Assembly (NCBI GenBank): GCA_041179245.1
Contig: JBEGTT010000041.1
Coordinates: 1-11,525, forward strand
Reading direction: 5' to 3'
Source of the DNA: JBEGTT01 sp041179245
Lineage (GTDB): Bacteria; Pseudomonadota; Gammaproteobacteria; Burkholderiales; Rhodocyclaceae
DNA length: 11,525 bases
A program made the position numbers and the translations under genes. The notes beneath the pieces are model-generated. The model made no database searches and had not been told where the DNA came from. It was given only the letters and a program-made list of their open reading frames with translations. Positions 1-7,254 of the stretch are shown piece after piece. Position 1 is the first letter of the stretch; every line of letters starts with the position of its first letter.

Positions 1-1
1 C

Positions 2-325
2 CAGCAGCAACAAGCCATCGCTGCTTATCAGAAGGCCATCCAAACCGCGTTTAAGGAAGTCAGTGATGCCCTGGTGGGATTACGCGAAACCGGTGAAGCA
101 GAAACAGCTCAAAGCGCTCGCCGTGAAGCTGCTCGCAAAGCCCTAGACATTGCCCAAAAACGTTATGCGGCAGGATCGATTGCCTACCTTGATCTGCTTG
201 ACACCCAACGTAGCGCCAATGATGCGGAAGTCGCTTGGTTAAGTACCCGCCAAAACCAGCTTGCTGCCAGTGTCGATTTATTTAAGGTGCTGGGCGGTGG
301 TTGGAAAGAAAATCCCAAGCACTAA
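2..325 (+). CDS. Outer membrane efflux factor, NodT/TolC family (3' end only)
   Basis: This is the C-terminal 107 residues of a reading frame that is open from the left edge, so the true start lies outside the window. The visible protein is mostly long amphipathic helix rich in Ala, Gln, Glu and Arg. It contains YQKAIQTAFKEVSDAL near the start, RYAAGSIAYLDLLDTQRS in the middle and LFKVLGGGW just before the end. These are hallmarks of the last helical hairpin of NodT-type outer membrane channels, the outer part of RND tripartite efflux pumps. Such proteins form trimeric barrels with a periplasmic tunnel and export drugs, metals or solvents. The pump and adaptor genes would be expected upstream, out of view, so the substrate cannot be told. 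A hairpin follows the stop codon, so this is probably the last gene of its operon. Confidence 0.88.
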   Translation, partial: QQQQAIAAYQKAIQTAFKEVSDALVGLRETGEAETAQSARREAARKALDIAQKRYAAGSIAYLDLLDTQRSANDAEVAWLSTRQNQLAASVDLFKVLGGGWKENPKH

Positions 326-351
326 CTATTGGCCAGCATTGAATAAACCAA

Positions 352-380
352 AAGCCCTCAAGAGGTCATCTTGAGGGCTT
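352..380. terminator. Convergent, probably bidirectional terminator hairpin
   Basis: A perfect 12-bp inverted repeat (AAGCCCTCAAGA and TCTTGAGGGCTT) flanks a 5-nt loop. It lies between the end of the efflux gene (+) and the end of bamC (-). On the minus strand the stem is followed by a T-rich run (TTTTGGTTTATTC). On the plus strand it is followed by CGTCTTTC. Termination is therefore probably stronger for the dapA-bamC transcript, with some function for the plus-strand gene. Confidence 0.8.
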
Positions 381-403
381 CGTCTTTCACACACCAGATT
401 CGA

Positions 404-1564
404 TTATTTCAACTGCCCCAGCAGCAAATCAAGAATCCGCGCTGTCGTTTCTGATGGGTCAAATTCGCCGTCACGGGTTTGTACCAAGACGCGGCTATTG
501 CCCGAAACTTCTTGAACCAGAATACGGTACTGGGTGCGTGCCACAATTTTCTTACTGTCTTTCCAGAAAGCCATTTTTGAGAAAAGTGTTTCTGGTTTCT
601 GGTTATTCGCATCGGGATCAACGTAACGAACCATATAAACGCCCTTGGAACGGTCGCGGTCTTCAACAGTAAAACCAACGCGATCAAGCGCCAACCCAAC
701 CCGACGCCAGGCCCGATCGAACTGATCAAGTACTTCAATCGAAGGCACCCCTTGCTGCTCAACCACTCTCGCTCGATCAGCATTCGCACCGATGGCTACC
801 GCAGCGACTTCTGCTGAAGCACGCTTGTCATCCGATCCCAAACGAACCATGAATCGACTCAACATTTCAGCTTCTAGTTCTGGATCAGGCTTACGGGGTT
901 GCCAACGAGTTTCATCCTTGGCCTGCGAGGTGTAGACCTCTTCCATGCCACGATGGCTGATGTAAACCTCAGTTACCCCAGGCGTACTGCTTTGCTCTAA
1001 GCGAGTGCGGAACTTGTCGCGTTCGCCAGATGAATAAAGCGAATCCAGCAACTTGCCAATGGAACGACGCAAGAAATCATCCGGGATCTTGGCGCGATTT
1101 TCAGCCCAATCCGTTTCAATAATGCCCGCCTCGGGCAACTCAAGATTGATGACGAAACCCATTTCCTGCCAGAACTCTTTGGCGCTATCCCAAACCTTGT
1201 CAGTCGGCATACTAACCACCAACCAGCGCTGATTCCCAGACCGCTCCACACGAACCTTATCTACGACCGGTAGAAGGGAGCTGGAACTGTTTTTTGTTTG
1301 AGCCTCTGGTGTGCGCTCAGCGGCATACGCAGAATAAGTGGCTTTACCTTTACCTTGCAGATTGGGCACCTTAAATCGATCGTCTTTAGTGACCTGGCTT
1401 AAGTCAGGCGGAACTTCCAACGAAGGTGCCGTCTGGGCCTTAGTTGATTTGTAATCGATTTTTTTAGAATCCGGCAGGATGCCACAGCCACTCACCACCA
1501 AAGCCATCGCAATACCACCGATAGCGAGCGGCGTAGTTTGCATTTTCTGCATTTTCTTTTTCAT
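404..1564 (-). CDS. bamC: Outer membrane protein assembly factor BamC (lipoprotein)
   Basis: BamC (formerly NlpB/DapX) is a lipoprotein accessory subunit of the BAM complex, which folds beta-barrel proteins into the outer membrane. From the chosen ATG the product has 386 residues, somewhat longer than the roughly 344 of E. coli. A basic n-region (MKKKMQKMQ) and a hydrophobic stretch lead to a lipobox VSGC, with the lipidated Cys at about residue 27. The following unstructured segment has KIDYKSTKAQ and SLEVPPDLSQ, typical of this family. Two helix-grip domains follow, about residues 95-200 (WLVVSMPTDKVWDSAKEFW) and 280-386 (FDRAWRRVGLALDRVGF). An in-frame GTG at 1585 would add seven residues. 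I prefer the ATG because it gives a standard signal peptide and has AGAAAGAA just upstream. The gene follows dapA by 24 nt, the classic dapA-bamC arrangement. Confidence 0.93.
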   Translation of the reverse strand: MKKKMQKMQTTPLAIGGIAMALVVSGCGILPDSKKIDYKSTKAQTAPSLEVPPDLSQVTKDDRFKVPNLQGKGKATYSAYAAERTPEAQTKNSSSSLLPVVDKVRVERSGNQRWLVVSMPTDKVWDSAKEFWQEMGFVINLELPEAGIIETDWAENRAKIPDDFLRRSIGKLLDSLYSSGERDKFRTRLEQSSTPGVTEVYISHRGMEEVYTSQAKDETRWQPRKPDPELEAEMLSRFMVRLGSDDKRASAEVAAVAIGANADRARVVEQQGVPSIEVLDQFDRAWRRVGLALDRVGFTVEDRDRSKGVYMVRYVDPDANNQKPETLFSKMAFWKDSKKIVARTQYRILVQEVSGNSRVLVQTRDGEFDPSETTARILDLLLGQLK

Positions 1565-1588
1565 GGAGATTTCTTTCTGGGTCACAAA

Positions 1589-2467
1589 TCAGGCGAGAAC
1601 GCCAGCACGCACCATTGCAGCACGAACACGAGCATGATTAGCCTCGGTCATCGTGGTCAGTGGCAAACGAATTCCTGGGCCACACAGGCCCATCTGTTCA
1701 ACCGCCCATTTAACAGGAATCGGATTGGCTTCGCAGAACAAGTCACGGTGTAAGCCCAGCATCTTGAAATGAAGTTCACGGGCCAGCTTGCCGTCACAAC
1801 GGGCTGCAGCTTCGCACATATCGTGCATTAGGCGAGGAGCCACATTGGCTGTCACTGAAATAGTGCCGTGGAATCCCAAGAGGATCGCCGCCATACAGGT
1901 CATGTCATCCCCGCTGTACAGCGCAAAACCTTCAGGTGCCCGATCAATCAGGTCACAAGCACGATCCAAATTACCCGTGGCATCCTTGATACCAATCACA
2001 TTCGGGATCTGCGCAAGGCGCAGAGCGGTGTCATTATTCATGTCCGCAACGGTACGCCCTGGAACGTTATACAGAATGACCGGAATGCTCTCAGCCTCAG
2101 CAATCGCCTTGAAGTGCTGATACAGACCTTCCTGTGTTGGCTTATTGTAATAAGGCACCACGGACAGCACGGCATCAGCACCAGCCTGCTTGGCAAATCG
2201 AGTTAGCTCAATCGCTTCTGCCGTAGAGTTCGCCCCTGTGCCAGCAATCACCGGAATACGACCTGCCGCGTGTTCCACTGACACACGAATCAGCTCGCAA
2301 TGCTCATCCACATTGACCGTCGGTGACTCCCCTGTCGTTCCAACAATCACAATCCCGTCAGTTTTTTCACGCACATGGAAATCAACCAACTGGCGCAAGG
2401 CGGGAAGATCCAAGCTTCCGTCAGCCTGCATAGGGGTCACAACCGCAACAATTGAACCTGTAATCAT
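1589..2467 (-). CDS. dapA: 4-hydroxy-tetrahydrodipicolinate synthase
   Basis: DapA condenses pyruvate with aspartate semialdehyde in the cytoplasm, the first committed step to diaminopimelate and lysine. The 292-residue protein is a normal full-length TIM barrel. It lines up with the well-known E. coli numbering without gaps up to the active site. GTTGES spans residues 43-48 (Thr44/Thr45), Tyr106 and Tyr107 lie in VVPYYNKP, and Tyr133 and Arg138 lie in ILYNVPGRT. The Schiff-base Lys161 is in IGIKDATGN, and YSGDD follows. All catalytic residues are present. The ATG at 2467 opens the family-typical MITGSIVAVVTPM and has only a weak GAGAAA upstream. bamC follows directly, so the two are probably cotranscribed. 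Confidence 0.97.
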   Translation of the reverse strand: MITGSIVAVVTPMQADGSLDLPALRQLVDFHVREKTDGIVIVGTTGESPTVNVDEHCELIRVSVEHAAGRIPVIAGTGANSTAEAIELTRFAKQAGADAVLSVVPYYNKPTQEGLYQHFKAIAEAESIPVILYNVPGRTVADMNNDTALRLAQIPNVIGIKDATGNLDRACDLIDRAPEGFALYSGDDMTCMAAILLGFHGTISVTANVAPRLMHDMCEAAARCDGKLARELHFKMLGLHRDLFCEANPIPVKWAVEQMGLCGPGIRLPLTTMTEANHARVRAAMVRAGVLA

Positions 2468-2499
2468 GGACGTTTCTCAGTGGGAAAAATAATCGACGG

Positions 2500-2528
2500 A
2501 TTCTACCCGATGCGGTGATTGCTAGAAA
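2500..2528 (-). promoter_or_regulatory. Candidate dapA-bamC promoter (weak call)
   Basis: On the minus strand, TAGAAT at 2505-2500 fits a sigma-70 -10 box (5 of 6). It lies 33 nt upstream of the dapA ATG. A poor -35 candidate, TTTCTA, sits 17 nt further upstream at 2528-2523. The position is right for dapA but the -35 match is low, so this is a suggestion only. Confidence 0.35.
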
Positions 2529-2604
2529 TACGCCAACTCAAAACATTAAAAACATCAATCGCATTTCTTTGCCATTTCTTACAAAATTTATTGCAGATAA
2601 AAAA

Positions 2605-2643
2605 ATGATGCTGCATACTACTTGCCGTATAACGAAAGTTATA
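2605..2643 (+). promoter_or_regulatory. Candidate promoter with overlapping inverted repeat upstream of the HTH gene
   Basis: TATAAC at 2628-2633 matches a sigma-70 -10 box in 5 of 6 positions. A weak -35 (ATGATG, 2605-2610) lies 17 nt upstream. The -10 box is also the left arm of a perfect 6-bp inverted repeat, TATAAC-GAAA-GTTATA (2628-2643). A palindrome on the -10 region just ahead of a regulator gene is a natural place for an autoregulatory operator. That role is inferred and not shown. The AT-rich stretch 2530-2660 holds no other gene that I can support. Confidence 0.4.
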
Positions 2644-2673
2644 GAAATATTAACTACGATTGCCCCCAACATC

Positions 2674-2679
2674 AGGAGA
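2674..2679 (+). promoter_or_regulatory. Ribosome binding site that fixes the start of the HTH gene
   Basis: AGGAGA lies 7 nt before the ATG at 2687. It falls inside a possible longer frame that begins with TTG at 2660, so the ATG is the true start. Confidence 0.8.
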
Positions 2680-2686
2680 TAAAACC

Positions 2687-2995
2687 ATGAGCACGACATC
2701 AAAAACCATTGAAAAATTTGATCCACGCGATATCCGCCGCCGTCTTGGCCTGAACCAACAGCAATTTTGGTCGAAGGTTGGCGTTACACAAAGTGGTGGT
2801 TCGCGCTATGAAAGTGGTCGCAACATTCCAAAGCCAGTTAAAGAGCTCGTTCGCTTAGTTTTTGTTGAAGAAATCAAGATCGAGGAAATCAACAAAGACG
2901 ACCAAAACATCATCGACTACCTCAAGGCTCATGATCCAGAAAATTACAAAGCGCTAAAGAAATCTGCTAAAGCTAAGCTGAAGCAAGCCGCTTAA
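2687..2995 (+). CDS. Small helix-turn-helix (Xre-like) DNA-binding protein
   Basis: The product has 102 residues. Residues 10-60 hold a Cro/C1-type helix-turn-helix: DIRRRLGLNQQQFWSKVGV is helix 1-2 and TQSGGSRYESGRNIPKPVKELVRL covers the recognition helix and what follows. The pattern LNQQxFW, TQSGGSRYESGR, PKPVxEL is one I associate with a widespread small regulator in betaproteobacteria whose targets are unknown. The C-terminal third is charged and ends in a Lys/Ala-rich tail (KALKKSAKAKLKQAA), which could bind DNA non-specifically or be disordered. The gene stands alone, divergent from dapA and convergent with the cyanophycin operon. A perfect inverted repeat over its likely -10 box suggests it represses itself. 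Whether it controls either neighbour cannot be told. Confidence 0.85.
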   Translation: MSTTSKTIEKFDPRDIRRRLGLNQQQFWSKVGVTQSGGSRYESGRNIPKPVKELVRLVFVEEIKIEEINKDDQNIIDYLKAHDPENYKALKKSAKAKLKQAA

Positions 2996-3018
2996 TCAGG
3001 TTTTTAATTACGCATTCA

Positions 3019-3044
3019 AAAAAAGCTACGAAAGTAGCTTTTTT
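3019..3044. terminator. Bidirectional rho-independent terminator
   Basis: An 11-bp perfect stem (AAAAAAGCTAC and GTAGCTTTTTT) closes on a GAAA tetraloop. It has T runs on both strands: six T followed by ATTT on plus, seven T on minus. It ends the HTH gene from the left and the five-gene synthetase operon from the right. Confidence 0.9.
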
Positions 3045-3080
3045 ATTTACCTTAATTTATTGGCCAAGCTTTCCCCAATT

Positions 3081-3956
3081 TTACGGAGTCACTTTCACAA
3101 TAAGGCCTGTTCGTTCCCGAATGAGCGCTGCAAACTGTTCAATTTCATCAGATGGTAAGCGGGACAGGCGAGCCGCCTGAGGGCCTGCAGGCACTCTAGC
3201 CATACCGTACAGCAGTACGCCCCGAATACGATTTTTAGCCGCTTGCAGGAAATCGAGATAGGCCGCTTGATCCGCCAAACTCGGCGACTGTCCGTCAATC
3301 CCCAACCAGCAAGTTTGTACCCACGTTGGCGCGCGTTCTGCACAGATTAATAGATTCTGTTTTACCTTCTCAGGTAACAGCGGTACCCCATTAACCAGCA
3401 CGCTGGAATCGGGTAATAAGCGGTCAACCTTGAACCAGATTTCGCCACCGCGCAGCCCGAGGTATTCAATCGCCTTTTGTACCGCAGGCCGATGCATCAG
3501 GCTGCCATTGGTAATCAACCGAACCGGTAAGGTGTGGCCGGGCAGGTGCGTGTCAAGTAGCCGATATACCAGTTCAACAACCGCTGAAAATTCGGCAGCA
3601 CTGGTGGGTTCCCCGTTGCCAGAAAACGCAATATCAACCAACCCCCGATGTTCAGGGGCCGCTTCGGCAACAAATACATCGCCGGCAAGAATTTCTGACA
3701 GCAAACTTTGAAACTCTTCTTCTAGCCTAGGCATATCAATGGGGTCTGGCCCACCTTTAATCAAACCATCCACCTGACAGTAAATACATGCCCAATTACA
3801 GGCATTATTTACATTCAGATTTATACCCAAAGAAATACCACCGGCACGGCGCGACAGGACTGGGTAAACATATAAGCGACCTGCACTATCCCGATCATGC
3901 TGGGTATAACGAAGCATGATTTTTTCAGTATGCGGGGTTGGTTCAGGTGGTTTCAT
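3081..3956 (-). CDS. Radical SAM protein, COG0731-like
   Basis: The product has 291 residues. The CxxxCxxC motif that binds the radical SAM [4Fe-4S] cluster is at Cys53, Cys57 and Cys60 (ACNWACIYCQ), preceded by GINLNVNNA. The SAM-binding glycine-rich strand follows as FSGNGEPT (about 111-118). Later come VRLITNGSLMHRP and a barrel end with WVQTCWLGIDG. The general pattern resembles COG0731 proteins, related to wyosine-type tRNA radical SAM enzymes, but the substrate cannot be read from sequence. I see no extra Cys-rich cluster domain. The ATG at 3956 is chosen because GAGG sits 5 nt upstream. A longer frame from 3995 would overlap the end of copy C and add 13 residues with no family features. 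The gene is last in the synthetase operon, 7 nt after copy C, and is followed by the terminator. Its link to the polymer enzymes is unexplained. Confidence 0.85.
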   Translation of the reverse strand: MKPPEPTPHTEKIMLRYTQHDRDSAGRLYVYPVLSRRAGGISLGINLNVNNACNWACIYCQVDGLIKGGPDPIDMPRLEEEFQSLLSEILAGDVFVAEAAPEHRGLVDIAFSGNGEPTSAAEFSAVVELVYRLLDTHLPGHTLPVRLITNGSLMHRPAVQKAIEYLGLRGGEIWFKVDRLLPDSSVLVNGVPLLPEKVKQNLLICAERAPTWVQTCWLGIDGQSPSLADQAAYLDFLQAAKNRIRGVLLYGMARVPAGPQAARLSRLPSDEIEQFAALIRERTGLIVKVTP

Positions 3957-3961
3957 CACTA

Positions 3962-3965
3962 CCTC
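3962..3965 (-). promoter_or_regulatory. Ribosome binding site overlapping the stop of copy C
   Basis: On the minus strand, GAGG shares two bases with the TGA stop of copy C (3966-3964) and is 5 nt from the ATG of the radical SAM gene. This decides the start at 3956 and points to translational coupling. Confidence 0.65.
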
Positions 3966-6126
3966 AGCCGTAAATACCCTGCTGAACAAGTGCAAGCGGC
4001 AACCCCAGCACTTGGCCCATCGCTAAGGTCGCCATCACATTTTGGCGCGCATGATGTAGCGCCTGATTTGGTAGAACAGGCACATCGGCAACTGGCATCA
4101 GAGGCGATATGATTTCCCCATGTCGCCAGACGATTTGTTCATCTTGAATGGTGACCGCTCTACCACCATTGGCACAGTGCTCAGTTAAAACTGCATCCGC
4201 AGGATTCAGTGCAAAGAAAACCACCCCGCCTTCACTCAGGCGGGCCATATCCGCTACCTGCACATCCTCAGCATTTAGCACCGCATCACCACTCGGAATA
4301 ACCACATCCACCTGTGTTCGCAGAACCTTGAACTGGTCATCTTCATCGTGCAAATCAAAAGGCTTAATGGCCGGATTAAGTTGCAAATTCATCACAATCC
4401 CGACGTCACAAAAATCGTAGGCCATACCTTCTTGCAGAATCTGCATATCGCTGGTTTCAATCACCGCCGCCTCAAGCGACGGATTGACCAGCAAACGCTG
4501 GGCCGCTGCATAGCTGTCACCATTCTGGGTCGCCAGCAGACGTTCTCCCAGAAATAAGCCGTCAGTACAGGCCAAACCGGTATTCAATCCAGCTGCCCGC
4601 AAAACCCGAGCGCACATTCTAGCCACACTGGTTTTGCCAAAACTCCCGGAAATACCCACTAAGGGAATGCGACCTTTATTTTTTTTGCCGTCATTGGGAA
4701 ACAGATGATCGACAATAAAATCGCCCACTGGTCGAGGTTCCCCCTCTGATGGCTGGGCGTGCATGAGTAAACCTGGCCCCGCATTAACTTCGACGATCGC
4801 ACCACCCTGAGCCGCTAATGGCTGCGAAATATCGTCAGCGACCAGATCAATCCCCGCAATATCCAGTCCAACCACTTTAGCCGCCATCTCAACCGTTGCG
4901 ATGACATCAGGATGGACCTCTGCCGTGCAATCAACAGAAACATTGCCACTGCGCTGAATCAAGACACTCTCGCCCTTACTCGGTACAGAGTCTGGCGTCA
5001 GACCCTGTTTTTCTAGTTCCAGCAATACGGCAGAACCTAAGCGAATGAGGTTTAAGGTATGCCGCTCGGAATGACCACGATGTTCGGCTGCATTGATTTG
5101 GCTTTCGATGAGTTGAGCGACCGTTTGCTGACCGTCGCCAATCACGCACTCCGCTTCACCTTTGGCCGCAGCGACAAATTTTCCACCCACCACCAACAAG
5201 CGATGCTCATTACCGTGGATGTAACGTTCAACAATCACACCACTACCCTCTTCGATAGCCACAGCATAGGCCGCCACCACTTCAGATTCGGTAAACAAAT
5301 TGGTAAATACGCCTCGCCCGTGATTGCCATCTTCTGGTTTCACCACCACGGGCAAACCTAGCGATTGGGCAATTTTCCAAGCTTCTTGAGCATTCTTCAC
5401 CGTACAACCATCAGGTACGAGCACACCACAGGCGTTTAGCAATTTTTTAGTCAGCGGTTTATCTCGTGAAATAGCTTCACCGATAGCACCTGTTTGATCA
5501 GACTCAGCCGTCCAGATACGCCGTTGAGCCTTGCCATAACCAAGCTGCACGAGATTGCTACGTTCATCCAGACGAAGATGGGGAATCCCTTTTCGCTGTG
5601 CGGCCTTAACGATATAGGCAGTACTAGGGCCAAGGTAATGACGATCCACCAGCAACTGAACCCGCCGGATAGCTGCTTCCACGTCATAAGTGTGATTTTG
5701 TATAGCCGCCATTAACAGGTTGCGACCTGAGTGGAGCGCCTCTTGGCCGATGATGTCATTGGGTGTCTGGAAAACCAGCTTATAGACACCAGATTCAGTC
5801 GATTCGCGGGTACGCCCAAAACCAGCCGGCAAACCCGCCTGGGTCTGTAATTCGAGGGTGACATGTTCCAGAATGTGGCCGGGCCAAGTTCCCTCTTCCA
5901 GACGCATCAAAAAGCCGCCACGGCAGCCTGGACTACAACGATGTTCGATCAGCCCTGGCAACCATTCCTTAAGGCGCTCATATAAACCGGGAATTTTATT
6001 CGACGGAAACTGTTCCAGCTCTCCAATGTCCACCAAAGCCTCAATCATCGGCACATACACGGCAGTCCAGAAATTGGGGCCTTTGAGCAGGCGTGTACTG
6101 CGGATAACGATATCCTTGGTTTTCAT
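3964..6126 (-). CDS. CphA-like synthetase with defective Mur domain (copy C, CphA' type)
   Basis: This 720-residue protein resembles cyanophycin synthetase but is about 135 residues shorter than copy B. Domain N (1-170) has EHRCSPGCRGGF and a clean HxxEH motif at 84-88 (HILEH). In some CphA1 enzymes this region is a metallopeptidase-like site that cuts polymer into primers. Domain G (about 170-485) is an ATP-grasp ligase with VVKPEDGNHGRGV (261-273) and VEVNAGP (445-451). It lacks the NLSTGGTA loop found in copy B and reads QRSGNVSVDCTAE instead. Domain M keeps a Walker-like GSFGKT (494-499). It has lost the Asp-His of the Mur active site and the whole C-terminal Mur lobe. Side-chain ligation is therefore unlikely. 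Cyanobacterial CphA2, which polymerises beta-Asp-Arg dipeptides with the G domain alone, is a useful model but not a proven equivalent. The gene starts 3 nt after the acyltransferase stop. Confidence 0.85.
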   Translation of the reverse strand: MKTKDIVIRSTRLLKGPNFWTAVYVPMIEALVDIGELEQFPSNKIPGLYERLKEWLPGLIEHRCSPGCRGGFLMRLEEGTWPGHILEHVTLELQTQAGLPAGFGRTRESTESGVYKLVFQTPNDIIGQEALHSGRNLLMAAIQNHTYDVEAAIRRVQLLVDRHYLGPSTAYIVKAAQRKGIPHLRLDERSNLVQLGYGKAQRRIWTAESDQTGAIGEAISRDKPLTKKLLNACGVLVPDGCTVKNAQEAWKIAQSLGLPVVVKPEDGNHGRGVFTNLFTESEVVAAYAVAIEEGSGVIVERYIHGNEHRLLVVGGKFVAAAKGEAECVIGDGQQTVAQLIESQINAAEHRGHSERHTLNLIRLGSAVLLELEKQGLTPDSVPSKGESVLIQRSGNVSVDCTAEVHPDVIATVEMAAKVVGLDIAGIDLVADDISQPLAAQGGAIVEVNAGPGLLMHAQPSEGEPRPVGDFIVDHLFPNDGKKNKGRIPLVGISGSFGKTSVARMCARVLRAAGLNTGLACTDGLFLGERLLATQNGDSYAAAQRLLVNPSLEAAVIETSDMQILQEGMAYDFCDVGIVMNLQLNPAIKPFDLHDEDDQFKVLRTQVDVVIPSGDAVLNAEDVQVADMARLSEGGVVFFALNPADAVLTEHCANGGRAVTIQDEQIVWRHGEIISPLMPVADVPVLPNQALHHARQNVMATLAMGQVLGLPLALVQQGIYG

Positions 6127-6129
6127 TGT

Positions 6130-7242
6130 CTATCCCCTTAGCGGTTGTTCCACCCAGCGTTCAAATAAAGCCCCTGCCGCAATACTCAGCATCCAAGCGA
6201 CAAATAAACCAAACAAGGCAAACGACGGCTTGTGCTGAACGAAGCGTTCAAAGAACGCATTGACCAACAGGCAAATCGGGAAATGAATCAGGAAAGTGCC
6301 GTATGAAATTTTGGATAGAAACCCCACTAAACGCGAACGCAAGCGGTGCAACCAACTCTCTTGCTGACTTACCCACATCAGCAACATGGCGACAACAACA
6401 GCTACCGCAATCCGCAATCGAAACTCAACCGCCAATGCCAAAAATGCTGCCAGAACCACCGTCAGCATCAAAGCATTATTACCACGTTTGGATACCCAAT
6501 AGGCCATGGCACCCAAACCATAAGAGCCGACAAAATAAATTCCCCAAACATCGAGGTCGGGATTGCGGTTGAATACCAACAAAGATAGCAACATTGCAGT
6601 AAATACCAGTATTTCAGCCCACGGTAATGCCTTAATCTTGAGTTGGTAACAACGCTCAGACAACCAAAGTGTTCCCAATAAAATGGCGAACAACTGAAAA
6701 TCGATAGCGACGTACCACACCCCAGCGGTTAGGGCATCGGCACCCAAAATATTATGCAGCAACACCAGATGCGTACCAAAACGGTGCGCCATTTCCTTGA
6801 TTGAGCCTACCTCAATCAAGGATGCGTCATTCATCCAGCGAGAAGCCAACCAACTCCCCAAGACCGCTAAGACCAAGGCGACCGCAAAGGGTGGCACCAA
6901 TCGCTGATAACGCTTCCACACCATATCTAGGGGGGTTTTAGTGTTCAGTCGGCCTTCAGGTGCCAAACCGCGCACCGCCAAAAATCCCCCAACCACCAAG
7001 AAAGCCTGTACTGCCAGTAGACCGTACTCATAAAACACCGAGACCAAATTAGCGTAACGATCTCCTGCCACTCGGGCCATCGGGCCATACAGCGCAAGGT
7101 GATGCAGCACAATCGCCTGCGCTGCTAACGCTTTAACCCAGTCAATCAACGGCAAACGCTGAACCGCGGCCTGTGATTCTGATCTGCTAAAAAACGTAAA
7201 ACGAAAAAACCAACGACCTAAATTTATGACAGCTTCTGACAT
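6130..7242 (-). CDS. Membrane acyltransferase, family 3 (OafA/YrhL-like)
   Basis: The product has 370 residues and about ten hydrophobic segments, typical of acyltransferase family 3. These integral inner membrane enzymes O-acylate sugars, lipids or other surface molecules. Family motifs are present: IDWVKALAAQAIVLHHL (about 33-49, with the conserved Asp and His), FLVVGGF in place of the usual F-x-x-SGF, KRYQRLVPPF, and WYVAIDFQLF with Asp where Glu is common. Near the end come SKISYGTFLIHFPI and FERWVEQPL. No periplasmic SGNH domain is fused to it. The ATG at 7242 is preferred over the adjacent GTG at 7245; neither has a strong ribosome binding site. The gene lies 12 nt after copy B and 3 nt before copy C, so it belongs to the synthetase operon. 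Acylation of cyanophycin is not known to me, so the substrate is open. Confidence 0.83.
   Translation of the reverse strand: MSEAVINLGRWFFRFTFFSRSESQAAVQRLPLIDWVKALAAQAIVLHHLALYGPMARVAGDRYANLVSVFYEYGLLAVQAFLVVGGFLAVRGLAPEGRLNTKTPLDMVWKRYQRLVPPFAVALVLAVLGSWLASRWMNDASLIEVGSIKEMAHRFGTHLVLLHNILGADALTAGVWYVAIDFQLFAILLGTLWLSERCYQLKIKALPWAEILVFTAMLLSLLVFNRNPDLDVWGIYFVGSYGLGAMAYWVSKRGNNALMLTVVLAAFLALAVEFRLRIAVAVVVAMLLMWVSQQESWLHRLRSRLVGFLSKISYGTFLIHFPICLLVNAFFERFVQHKPSFALFGLFVAWMLSIAAGALFERWVEQPLRG
6133..6139 (-). promoter_or_regulatory. Ribosome binding site of copy C, inside the end of the acyltransferase gene
   Basis: On the minus strand, AAGGGGA sits 6 nt before the copy C ATG and lies in the last codons of the acyltransferase, just ahead of its TAG stop. 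This is strong evidence that the two are cotranscribed and probably translationally coupled. Confidence 0.75.
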
Positions 7243-7254
7243 CACACGTCCAAG

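Noticed and set aside
1428..1437. GCCGTCTGGG, resembling a Neisseria-type DNA uptake sequence
   Set aside because: It is an imperfect copy within bamC coding sequence, and I did not notice others in the window. One match is not evidence of an uptake dialect.
1589..2467. Functional link between dapA and the synthetase operon, for example lysine supply for a Lys-containing polymer
   Set aside because: dapA-bamC is a standard housekeeping pair on its own transcript, separated by the HTH gene and a terminator. Adjacency alone does not support the link.
3957..3995. N-terminal extension of the radical SAM protein (start at 3995)
   Set aside because: It overlaps the end of copy C, has no ribosome binding site and adds no family sequence. 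The ATG at 3956 has GAGG 5 nt upstream.
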